Shown one piece after another: positions 1 to 9,676 of a stretch of DNA of 64,000 nt. The position numbers were made by a program, and so were the translations under genes. Positions within the stretch are counted from its first letter, which is position 1. Each line of letters opens with the position of its first letter. The notes under the pieces are model-generated. The model was not told where the DNA came from and made no database searches. It was given only the letters and a program-made list of their open reading frames with translations. Origin of the DNA: Nemertoderma westbladi (Eukaryota; Xenacoelomorpha; Nemertodermatida; Nemertodermatidae). The stretch is from NCBI GenBank assembly GCA_032718475.1, contig JAUCBJ010006631.1, positions 1-64,000 of the forward strand, given 5' to 3'.

Positions 1-76
1 CATTTATTATTTTTATTTAGCAACAACATAAGTAATATAAGTATTACTAGTTTTGTTTATTACCATAGGTACAACA

Positions 77-967
77 TTATTTTTGAGTCATAAATATCTC
101 TTTAGTTAGCCTGGATATTATACATGGGATCTCTTTCCTCCTGCCGAACTCTTCTTTGAAGTCATGACTCTCGTACTGGTAAGCGACAATGTAGTTAACT
201 CTTGTTAGGATCTGCTGTAAACTCAAACAGAAGCCCCATTTCTTTAGAGCCTTAGATAATGCCTCGATATACAAGGACCCCGTCTCCGCGTTCATAAACG
301 CGATATCTTTTGGAGTGGTGGCGTAGCAGATCAACATATCCGTGCAGCTGGGGTTCAGCGTTGTGATGGTACTGTCTCCGGAGATAATGAAATCGCGTTT
401 CGCTTCAGCTCCCCGACCAGCCTGGAATATAAAAACTTTCGGTTTAGACACCAGAGTTGGCGCCCATTTCTCTTCGAAATTATAGGTAACAGTTTCGAAA
501 TCTTCGTCTACCGCATACATTATAGAACTGTCTGCGTTGCCGTGGCTCAATACGGAGAAGATAAGCATGTCGTGGAATGTGTGGTCGAGTTTAGCGATGT
601 GTCTAGCTAGATCGTGAATCTCGCGCTTCCTTAGGTCTTTATAAAGGAAAACAGCGAATCCGAGATGCTCTAAAGCCTCGAAGAAATTGTTACCGTTAAT
701 GTTGGCCCCGGCTCTGTGTTTCGCTTCAGGTAGGAGTTTGCAGTGGTAGGCGTCGAAGTTAATCTCGTTAATGATAATGGCGATACCGCGGTAGGGATGG
801 TCCATTCTGTAGCGGTAGAGACGGTCGTCTTCCTCCAGGATGGTGTGGGAGGGAACGGCAGGTTGGACAGCAGTGTCCCTTCGGTCAGATGTGTTGGATC
901 TGACGGACGGTTGGGTCAGTGTCGACCGGGTTGGGGGGCGGATACTGCTGAAGTCTTCGTAATTCAT
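77..967 (-). CDS. Caspase-like protein lacking the catalytic cysteine (pseudocaspase)
   Basis: A 296-codon single-exon ORF with a caspase fold: a short prodomain (about residues 1-55, no DED or CARD seen), a p20-like part and a p10-like part. The catalytic His is kept in SHG (H142). The pentapeptide that should read QACRG reads QAGRG, so the nucleophile is Gly184; the codon is GGT where a Cys would be TGT, one base away. The arginine of the SWRN-type S1 pocket is Met225 (AFMN). By caspase-family knowledge it should not cleave after Asp, so a regulatory or decoy role like that of c-FLIP is inferred, not shown. The frame is open over the whole domain, which argues against simple decay. Putative polyadenylation signals (TTTATT on +) lie at 56-61 and 3-8. 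The lack of introns could mean a retrocopy. Confidence 0.85.
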   Translation of the reverse strand: MNYEDFSSIRPPTRSTLTQPSVRSNTSDRRDTAVQPAVPSHTILEEDDRLYRYRMDHPYRGIAIIINEINFDAYHCKLLPEAKHRAGANINGNNFFEALEHLGFAVFLYKDLRKREIHDLARHIAKLDHTFHDMLIFSVLSHGNADSSIMYAVDEDFETVTYNFEEKWAPTLVSKPKVFIFQAGRGAEAKRDFIISGDSTITTLNPSCTDMLICYATTPKDIAFMNAETGSLYIEALSKALKKWGFCLSLQQILTRVNYIVAYQYESHDFKEEFGRRKEIPCIISRLTKEIFMTQK

Positions 968-2351
968 GGTTGTTCTCTTTTTTTAATTAAATTAAATTTG
1001 TTGTTATATTTAAATTTTTTATATCAAATAGTGTGGTATGACTGAATGTTCGAGAATTTAATTTTGCACATAAATTTTAGCAATTTTGCATTTAAATTTT
1101 AGCTTTGGGATTAATTACTGTATAAGTAGGCTAGTAAACCATGTCACTTCAAAACTACAAATAATACGAGTTAATGTCTCTAATTCTAGAACATTCATTT
1201 ATATGTAATAGGAAAAACAAACTTGAAAATCAGCTCAAATTACAACAATTACAACATCCCCCTTAATACAACTACCATTTTTAGCAAGTCGGCGCCACAG
1301 CCTTAAAAAATAGGGGGGGGGGGGGGGGGGGGGGGTGGTAATTTAATTCAAATTTCGGTACTACTTCGCCCTGTCGACACCCCCTGTAATTTTTTGGTTA
1401 GAGTTCCGTATAGCACTACATTTTTTAAAATATATATCATTGTTACTATGGTAACGTTGATTGAGCACTAGAACAATAGAAAATTATTATATACTATTAT
1501 AGAATATAAATAACATAAAAAATATAATGTTCTAGAACATATAGCTAGTTTTTTAAATTTTAATATAGCTAGTAAATTAAAAAAATATATTTTTAAATAA
1601 ATTTCTGTATACATTTAAATTAATATTGATTATAGATTGTTGTATACCAATGTACGGTAACTATGTTGTTGTTATAATCCTCCATTTATATTCACACAAT
1701 GACCATAAAATAAATAAAATATGCTTTACTTTACAAGCCAATGTCCTACATACCGGTAATTCACTTGGTACATTAGTGCTGTAGTGGGCGGAGGAATGCT
1801 CTATACAGCTATAAGCATACTCCGTGTACGTTAGAACTGCTGTTTGTCCAATATTCTGATAGTTGATCCCGTGGGGCGAGCCATATATCCACGATGTGCT
1901 TTATACATCGTAGTCATTGTGCATAATGCGACACCCCCCTTCGAGCTCGTGCAACCCATATGGAGCACCGAGCTTAGTGCGTACTAAAAACGATGTGAAA
2001 GCTGGGTCTATGAGATTATATTCATTTTTGACCCGCCTCGTGTACTTTTTGTTCGGATGGAGACAGTACTCGCCTACTAAGTTTCCCATTTAAGTGGAGC
2101 CTTGTTCACCAATACCACCATAAAAGTTCACCATAAACGTGTGAAAAGTTTTATTTATATAACTTGTGAGGGGCGGCGCTGTAGATCCGGGTTGGGATTT
2201 CGTACGTATTGTGGCCACGCCTTGTGTTGAGACAAATCTGTCTGGAATTTTCCGATTTCGATCCGGATAGCGATTCCGAATTTCGGTTGGGCCAGGTACA
2301 GATTCAGGGCCCGGTGTCCGAGAACAATTTCCGTATCTTGGACCCCCCTCA
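968..2351. other. AT-rich intergenic stretch with a 23-nt poly(G) run
   Basis: No supported gene. It holds a run of 23 G at 1313-1335. A copy of a dispersed motif with core GTGGGGCGAGCCA starts near 1871. A more GC-rich block lies at about 2160-2350, just before the 33-bp array. A 62-codon minus ORF at 1901-2089 matches nothing I recognise. Confidence 0.6.
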
Positions 2352-2516
2352 TAGAACAGTAAATAAACTATATAAACTCTATTCTAGAACATTAAATGAA
2401 CTATATAAACTCTATTCTAGAACAGTAAATTAGCTATAAAAACTCTATTTTAGAACAGTAAATAAACTATATAAACTCTATTCTAGAACAGTAAATAAAC
2501 TATATAAACTCTATTC
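2352..2516. repeat. 33-bp tandem array 1 (5' of LINE A)
   Basis: Five units of 33 bp (tagaacagtaaataaactat plus 13 more bases), ending at 2516; the next partial unit, tagtacatt, leads straight into the LINE leader. The last units match in order those preceding LINE B, so the array behaves as part of the element's 5' end or of its target. Confidence 0.85.
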
Positions 2517-2604
2517 TAGTACATTAAAACGCCATTCACACATTACTTTTCTTAATCTCTTCTGCACTTCTGCACTTACTGTACTTAATTTTAATTATTT
2601 TGTA

Positions 2605-2762
2605 ATGGCGGAGGAATTTATTAAATTGCAAAACGAAGCGATATCACAACTGCGGACGATCAAGGGGAAGAAGAATGTTACCCATGACGAGGAGAAGACT
2701 TTTGTCAACACACTGATGTCGATGACGTCATTGTTCACTGTAACACTGGGGAAGTTGAACGA
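2605..2762 (+). pseudogene. LINE A ORF1, 5' piece
   Basis: ATG at 2605, in the same context as the ORF1 start of copy B at 8912. The reading frame is broken at 2762, where the antisense LINE begins, and resumes after 5638. The 10 bases agttgaacga at 2753-2762 recur at 5629-5638 as the target-site duplication. Confidence 0.8.
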
Positions 2763-5628
2763 CTACTAGGATCGGCATGCTGCATTGCAGCTGCATTTTT
2801 AAGAATGCTGTGCCGGCTTGTCAACAAAATTGCACCGCCACAACTCCCTATCACCCATGACATTTGCTAGATCATCCGCATCTTTAAGGCCAGTGTCCTT
2901 TAAGATGCGTCTCAAGAAAGTCATGGGCTGTCCACCATGCTTATTCACTCCATGAGGCTGCCAAAGTACAAGATTATGCACTGGCTGGTCCTCACGGCGA
3001 AAGCAATGTCCTGCAAAGCGGAGGCGATTTTGTTCTAGTGTCAAGCTTGGGGGAACCAATGAGACACCTCCAATGTTATATAGTGTCTGGTTGGAGATGT
3101 GTGCATTGTACTTGACACAATGTACCCGGCGTAGCATTCTTGTGAATGTGCCATCCAGAGATTTGGTGTCCTCAGCAGTTAGAGCCCAGCATGGACTCCC
3201 GTAGAGGAGTACTGGAACTACTGCTGCTCTGAATAATCGGACCTTAAGTTTCCGATTAATTCTAGGTGACTTCCAAATCCTGGAAAGCCTATTCAAGGCT
3301 GCCCATGCCTTTCCCTTACGTATTCGAAGGTCCTCACCTGACTTCCGGATCCATGATCCCAGGTAACAGAAGTCGTCCACATGCTCAAGCATACCATCCT
3401 TTGAGCTTATGCTCATCCGATCAGAGACTTGCTGAGGACTTTCAAAGTTAACTGTCAGAATTTTGGTCTTTCTGGAGTTAATAAAAAGACCAACACTAGA
3501 AGCAGCATGTTCTAATGAGCTGAGGAGCCGCTGGGCTCCCTCTAATGATTCTGAGAGTACTCCTAAGTCATCAGCAAAGTCTAGATCAGTTAGGTACTTG
3601 GCAGGATTTCCTCGACTTCTGGAGCCAGTAGGTGGAGTTATCATCACCCCATCATCATTATGATGATCTAAGGACATGCGTAGAACATAGTCAACCACAA
3701 TAATGAACAAGAATGGTGCAAGTGTGTCTCCTTGGAGGACGCCCCATAACACTTCAAATGGTTCTGTGTCACCATCAACAGTAGACACAAATGTTGTCGA
3801 ACCATCGTATACTGATCTGATTGCTGCAATAATTTCATCAGGAATCCCATATAATGAAAGTATGCTGAACATACGTGAGCGAGAGACTGAATCAAAGGCC
3901 TTGAAGAAGTCAACAAAGATAACAGCCAGATGCCTGTCTTTCTTTTTTGATAACTCTTCAATTATCCTTCTAAGTGCCAAAATGGGCTCCATGGTCCCAC
4001 GACCTTTACGGAACCCATTCTGATTTCCACGTAGCAGTCTCTCAATGGGATCCCTGATGCGATTTAATAGAATTCTATTGTATAGTTTTGCAGCAATCGA
4101 GATCAATGAGATTCCCCGAAAAGAACCATAGAGTGTTAGGTTGCCCTTCTTGGGAACTGGCACCAACTTATTTGTTTTCATTTCTTGTGGGACTCTTGTT
4201 GTACGGTACATGTCTACTATGATGGAACTACTGATGGTACTACTTATTTTAAAGACCTCAGGGGGAACACCATCTACTCCACTGGCACGATTGGTCTTAA
4301 TGCTCTTTGCAGCAGCCTTCACTTCTGCAAAGGAGATATCGCCAATGGGAATATCTGGGAGTACAGACTCAGACACTTTTACTTCTATAAAGTTATCAGG
4401 CAATACCCTGTCATTATTGAGGAGCTTTTCAAAGTGGGCTTTCCAACCATTGAGGCGATCGGCTGGTGATTCAGCCTTAACTTTGGTGGTTGGTTGGCTC
4501 TTCCGCCCAGTAAGCAGATTGATCGATTTCCATGCCTGGGATGATTGCCTGCTGTCGTCAGCATCATTGATGGCATCAACCTGTTGGTTTATTAGCTCCT
4601 GTAGATTAACAGAGTACTGCCTGTTCAGGGACCTAGATGCAGCTTTAACTGCATTCTTGGCCGCTGTAGTCTGTTTGAGTCGGGACTCTTTCTGCGCCTT
4701 ATGAAGGTCATTTCGGCACTTCTGAATTTTGTTGTCAGTCCAGGGGGCCCTTTTCCTGTTTCGAGGGTATACAGGAACTGTTTCTGCAGCTGCTAACTTA
4801 ACTGCTTCTGTAAAGGCAGTATAGCCCTCACAGTGATCTGCCGCCTCAGAGGCAAGAGCCTCATACCTGTTGCTCAGCTGTAGTGTGAAGCTGGATCTCA
4901 CACTTGGCTGTTGCAACAGAGAGGACCAGTCATGCCGTGGCAAGGCAGATTTCGTTGTTCTGCTAGCACGCAGACTAAGTCTTACCTTGGCCACAATAAG
5001 GCGGTGATCACTGGAGAAGGGTCGAAGTGTAAATGCATTACAGTCTTGTATAGAGCTCCTGTATTTCCTACGAAACAGAATATGGTCTATCTGGGACTTG
5101 TGACCACTGGGTCCACTATGAGTCCATAGCTTTCCAGTTCGCTTCTTGAACTGGGTTCCAGCCGAAAACAATCCATTTCCAGAGATAAAATCCTGAAGAT
5201 GGACAGAATTTCGGTTAACACTATTGCTATAGACCCAGGGCGATGTAGGTGATTGATGCAGACTTGCATTAAAGTCTCCCAGGAATGTTAAGAATGCATG
5301 CTGATCCACTCCATCAGTTGCTGCTTGTAGATTGTGGTAGAAATTTTCCACCTCCTCTACAGGGGCAACACTAGTTGGAGAGTAGCACACAATCAGAACC
5401 ACCTTAGGAAACTTCTTAGCCAGTCTTCCAGAACATGAGAAGTGGCAACGGATGATGCGGTTAGAGATTTGGTCTATTTTGTCCAATGCTGCATGTGCAG
5501 TTGGATTCATCAATAGACCAATTCCACCATTGCCACTATCATCTGCTGACGCGAGGGCGAGTCGCCAACCGCCCCCCATGTCCTTAATCAGAACCTCATC
5601 AGTCTGTCCAGTCTGCATTCGGTGCTCG
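2763..5628 (-). mobile_element. 5'-truncated LINE (second family), copy 1, nested in LINE A
   Basis: The insert is flanked by a perfect 10-bp target-site duplication, agttgaacga (2753-2762 and 5629-5638). Its 3' end (left side) ends in gatcctagtag after the stop codon and has no poly(A) tail. The second copy at 52217-54001 ends in exactly the same way, so this is the true 3' terminus of the family. The 5' end is truncated inside the endonuclease domain. Confidence 0.9.
2799..5628 (-). CDS. LINE endonuclease (partial)-reverse transcriptase polyprotein
   Basis: About 940 codons belong to the element; the open frame continues to 5906 only because it reads into antisense of the host LINE, so the first 93 codons of that longer ORF are an artefact. 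In order: the C-terminal part of an APE endonuclease (GDFNASL, QIDHILFRR, SDHRLIV), a linker, and a reverse transcriptase with FVDFFKAFD and the catalytic DFADDL, then a C-terminal region with YGSPCWALT and RLRFAGHCFRR. This C-terminal pattern is typical of RTE/CR1-like metazoan LINEs; the clade is not fixed. The frame is intact. A short stretch before VDMYRTTRVP differs from copy 2 (serine/isoleucine-rich here), a local replication or slippage change. The enzyme would nick target DNA and prime reverse transcription. Confidence 0.85.
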
Positions 5629-5638
5629 AGTTGAACGA

Positions 5639-6245
5639 GGCGAGAGAACAAACAATTGCTGCGAAGGATGAGGTAATAAAATGCAAGGATCAACTGCAGG
5701 AACTGAGCGACCAAACCCACCAATCCCGTTACCGCAACGCGCTGACAGACTTCCCTGATCCGAGCCATCACCGGCTGACTAGCGCACCGACAGCGCCCGA
5801 CAGCGGTGTGAGAGACTATAGCCGACAACGAGCACCGACACCCGTTGTTCCCGGCATGGCTTCCCGTGCTCGACGCCAAACAGCGATCATGGGTAGCAGG
5901 CCGCAAGGAGGAAATTTACGTGTCGCTGAAGCCGCTCAGCGTCGGACCAATGCCGAACAACAGGCCCACATTCATATTGGGCGACTCCACCCCACGGTAA
6001 CAAAGGAAGTCATAACGGCACATCTGACGGACAAGGACATTCAGATCGACGACGTTATCCCTGTCGAACCAGGGCTCGACTCCCCGTTTATCAGCTTCCA
6101 CCTAGTGTGCAAGCAGGACCAACGTGACACTCTCATGAACCCGTCGCTGTGGAATGAGGGTATACCCATCCGGAACTACAGACTCTCGGACGACGAGCGT
6201 GAATCGTTCGGGCTCAGACGACGCGATGATCAATGCATCCATTAA
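5639..6245 (+). pseudogene. LINE A ORF1, 3' piece
   Basis: Continues ORF1 after the insertion. It carries a basic, proline-rich middle part and a C-terminal RRM-like stretch beginning IHIGRLHP, the RNA-binding part of the ORF1 protein of such LINEs. It ends CATTAA at 6245, overlapping the ORF2 start by about 20 nt. Confidence 0.75.
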
Positions 6246-8169
6246 TAATAGGAGTCAAAACATTAATGTTTCCCTCTGGAATATTGAAGGATTTGAATAT
6301 GTATCTAAATGTCTAACGGGACGTGAGCTATACAGGGGCGATGATGTTATACTACTTACAGAATCCTCATGGGTAGAGGTCTCCGTCAATTGCGAGGGAT
6401 ATTATTCCTTTGTACAACCTGCAACAAAGCCAACACGAGGGCGGCCCACGGGCGGGTTGATTACTCTCGCAAAGCCAGAGCTCAACCCCTCGATGATTTA
6501 CAAGAACGACTCATGTATAATTGTTAAAACAGCTATAGCATTCTTCATCGTTTATTATTTCCTACCCATCACACAAATTGCAGATATTATTCTGGATGTC
6601 AACCATTCGCTATCGCACACTGATAGCTCCAGGTCTATTCTAATCGGTGGTGACTTAAACTGCCGGTTGGACTCGGGAACCCGTGGATTGGAACTAACTG
6701 ACCACTTACAAAACCTCGGATTTATCATTCTTAACGATAAAGATGTATCAACTTATGTTTCCCCGCAAGGTGAAAGTGCTATTGATATACTCTACATTAA
6801 ATATCCTGGTGCTGTTCCCCAATGTATCCCGATAGTTTCAATAAAAATCGATCCCATACGAAAACACCAACGCGCGTCAGTTACTCTTCATCTCCCATCG
6901 CCTAATAATGGTCTAATAATGAGAGGTAGACCTTCTCAGCTAGGTAGGAAGTTAGATGTCAATCAACTCATATCTAACTTACATGGGGAAGTAATTATTG
7001 AGTCAATAAATAACAATGATCTTGATGCGGCTAACAAACTACTAACCATTGCCATAGTAAACTCAACTGTACCGAAACGCTCACATAAACACTCTAATAA
7101 ACCATGGTTTGACGCAGAATGTAAAGTTCTCAAGGCCAGTCTTATAGAAGCAATGACAAAACGAAATGAGTCGTATAATTATAAACAACGCTTTTGGGAA
7201 TTACGGAAACAATATAAACTGGTTATAAAGAGTAAACGCGAATTATTCGAGGAACAACAATTGACTGAGAAGCTGAGTAAAGCTGAAGTTAAACCTTGGG
7301 ATCTCTTCCGAGACCGCAAACCCACAGTGGCCCCCATCGAAGCTGGTCAACTAGAAACACATTTCGAAGATCTCCTAGGCGGCGCCAATGATCCCCCGGA
7401 CTGCCCAAATATACCTTACACTACAGAGCAGGAAAGGACTGAACAGGAATGGTTTAACGAACCAATCACAGGGGCTGAAATTAAATCAGTAATCAATGAG
7501 GCTGCAAACAATAAAGCCAGTGGACCCAATCGACTATTTTACGAGCATCTGAAGCAAGCTATCATCCTAACTTTCCTCACTCTGATCTACAACGTCTGTT
7601 TAAATGTAGGAACTCTGCCTTGTATTTGGCTCGAAAGCTTTATCGTTATACTCTGCAAGGGAAAAGGAACCATAACAAATCCTGACAATTACCGAGGGAT
7701 CGCACTTCTATGTGTACTTCTTAAGACCCTGACATCCATAATAAATAAGAGAATTCGTTTTAATATCCCGCCGACCTCGATACCTCAGGAGCAATTCGGG
7801 TTCACTCCTGGAAGGTCTACAATGGGAGCCATTAGTCAGTTAATAAGCGATATCGCAGAAGCTTTGAAAAGCCCTAACCCTAAGAACCGAAATACTTATG
7901 TTTTGTTTGTCGATTTCCGAAAGGCCTTTGATTCAATCAGCAGGTCAGTGCTACTATGGAAACTACACAATTTTGGCATCAGAGGTAAGATTTACGACCT
8001 AATAAAGGCGTTGACTCATAACAAAATCCGGATATTTGATGGCCTCAGACTATCGAATATAATAAATCAATTACGTGGAGTTTTACAAGGGGACTGCCTA
8101 TCACCAACCTGCTTCATTTTATACATCGCAAACCTCGCCAGTGCTATTCGAAACGCCGCGCCCTCATAA
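6226..8169 (+). pseudogene. LINE A ORF2: endonuclease and reverse transcriptase, truncated by frameshift
   Basis: The ORF is open from an upstream ATG at 6154, but the ATG at 6226, overlapping the end of ORF1, is the likelier start. APE endonuclease (IGGDLNCRLDS, ESAIDILYIK) is followed by reverse transcriptase (DNYRGIAL, FVDFRKAFDS, LRGVLQGDCLSP). The frame stops at 8169, just before the YADD motif, because of a one-base loss relative to copy B (gccgcgccctc here, gccgtagccgtc there). The YADD sequence is still readable at about 8180-8195 in another frame. Confidence 0.8.
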
Positions 8170-8480
8170 AGTTTATATTTTATGCCGATGACTTGGCAAT
8201 CTATGCAAGTAACCGCGACGACATTCAACTTGTATTAGACATTTTATATAAATGGTGAGTAGCCAATGGAATGAGTGTAAATCTAGTTGAAACAAAGGTT
8301 GTAAAGTTCAGAAGAGCGACAACCCACGGATTTCACCACAAGCTGTGTCTGAACAACCGGGGGTTCCATGAACTCTCCTCTAGCTGCGTCTGCAGATTCT
8401 GTATGGAATCGTCCCAGTCGCGTTACCATGCGCTTCATTGCCCTCAATGTCCTCCTCTCTCGGTGCTGTCACTCTCATAA
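8170..8480 (+). pseudogene. LINE A ORF2 remnant with C-terminal zinc motif
   Basis: Contains the YADD segment, a premature TGA near 8253, a junction near 8310 where about 560 bp present in copy B are missing, and then the C-terminal zinc motif CVCRFC-x7-H-x4-C. The deletion joint has the short homology agcgaca. Confidence 0.7.
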
Positions 8481-8628
8481 ATTCGTTTCCTTCACAACAC
8501 GGCTCGCCCCACAAACAGACAATACTTAACTGGTATTATCTTTTATCATGCGGTTTTTTACTAATAACCTATTTAATCAAATTTTCAAATTTTTTACCCC
8601 GGCTGGGGGTGTATCTTTAAATATAAAG

Positions 8629-8823
8629 TACAGTAAATTAGCTATAAAAACTCTATTCTAGAACAGTAAATGAACTATATAAATTCTATTCTAGAACAGT
8701 AAATGAACTATATAAACTCTATTCTAGAACAGTAAATTAGCTATAAAAACTCTATTTTAGAACAGTAAATAAACTATATAAACTCTATTCTAGAACAGTA
8801 AATAAACTATATAAACTCTATTC
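8629..8823. repeat. 33-bp tandem array 2 (between LINE A and LINE B)
   Basis: Six units (the first truncated to 30 bp) running from the 3' end of LINE A directly into the 5' leader of LINE B. The last three units reproduce the order of variants at the end of array 1. Confidence 0.85.
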
Positions 8824-8911
8824 TAGTACATTAAAACGCCATTCACACATTACTTTTCTTAATCTCTTCTGCACTTCTGCACTTACTGTACTTAATTTTA
8901 ATTATTTTGTA

Positions 8912-9676
8912 ATGGTGGAGGAATTTATTAAATTGCAAAACGAAGCGATATCACAACTGCGGACAATCAAGGGGAAGAAGAATGTTACCCATGACGAGGA
9001 GAAGACTTTTGTCAACACACTGATGTCGATGACGTCATTGTTCACTGTAACACTGGGGAAGTTGAACGAGGCGAGAGAACAAACAATTGCTGCGAAGGAT
9101 GAGGTAATAAAATGCAAGGACCAACTGCAGGAACTGAGCGACCAAACCCACCAATCCCGTTACCGCAACGCGCTGACAGACTTCCCTGATCCGAGCCAAC
9201 ACCGGCTGACTAGCGCACCGACAGCGCCCGGCAGCGGTGTGAGAGACTATAGCCGACAACGAGCACCGACACCCGTTGTTCCCGGCATGGCTTCCCGTGC
9301 TCGACGCCAAACAGCGATCATGGGTAGCAGGCCGCAAGGAGGAAATTTACGTGTCGCTGAAGCCGCTCAGCGTCGGACCAATGCCGAACAACTGGCCCAC
9401 ATCCATATTGGGCGACTCCACCCCATGGTAACAAAGGAAGTTATAACGGCGCATCTGACGGACGAGGACATTCAGATCGACGACGTTATCCCTGTCGAAC
9501 CACGGCTCGACTCCCCGTTTATCAGCTTCCACCTAGTGTGCAAGCAGGACCAACGTGACACTCTCATGAACACATCGCTGTGGAATGAGGGTATACCCAT
9601 CCGGAACTACAGACTCTCGGACGACGAGCGTGAATCATTCGGGCTCAGACGACGCGATGATCAATGCATCCATTAA
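8912..9676 (+). CDS. LINE B ORF1 protein
   Basis: 254 codons, complete. The N-terminal 90 residues are Gln/Lys/Glu-rich and likely coiled coil, the middle is basic and Ser/Pro/Arg-rich, and the C-terminal half (from about residue 150) is an RRM-like fold (HIHIGRLHP, ITAHLTDEDI, FISFHLVC). Such proteins coat the LINE RNA. It overlaps the ORF2 start by about 20 nt in a different frame, suggesting translational coupling. Confidence 0.82.
   Translation: MVEEFIKLQNEAISQLRTIKGKKNVTHDEEKTFVNTLMSMTSLFTVTLGKLNEAREQTIAAKDEVIKCKDQLQELSDQTHQSRYRNALTDFPDPSQHRLTSAPTAPGSGVRDYSRQRAPTPVVPGMASRARRQTAIMGSRPQGGNLRVAEAAQRRTNAEQLAHIHIGRLHPMVTKEVITAHLTDEDIQIDDVIPVEPRLDSPFISFHLVCKQDQRDTLMNTSLWNEGIPIRNYRLSDDERESFGLRRRDDQCIH

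Larger units (their letters stand above)
2352..8628 (+). mobile_element. Non-LTR retrotransposon (LINE) copy A, interrupted
   Basis: The copy has ORF1, an ORF2 with APE-type endonuclease and reverse transcriptase, and a 3' UTR ending tctttaaatataaag. ORF1 is interrupted by an antisense LINE (2763-5628). ORF2 suffers a frameshift near 8160, a TGG-TGA stop near 8253, and an in-frame internal deletion of several hundred bp near 8310 relative to copy B. It is nearly identical to copy B elsewhere, so both are young. The clade is not assigned with certainty; a two-ORF APE LINE with a C-terminal CX2CX7HX4C zinc motif fits the CR1/Jockey/I superfamily range. Confidence 0.85.

Noticed and set aside
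1901-2089. 62-codon minus ORF
   Set aside because: No family, no splice evidence, in a repeat-rich stretch.
5629-5906. First 93 codons of the long minus ORF over the nested LINE
   Set aside because: Antisense of LINE A ORF1, outside the target-site duplication.
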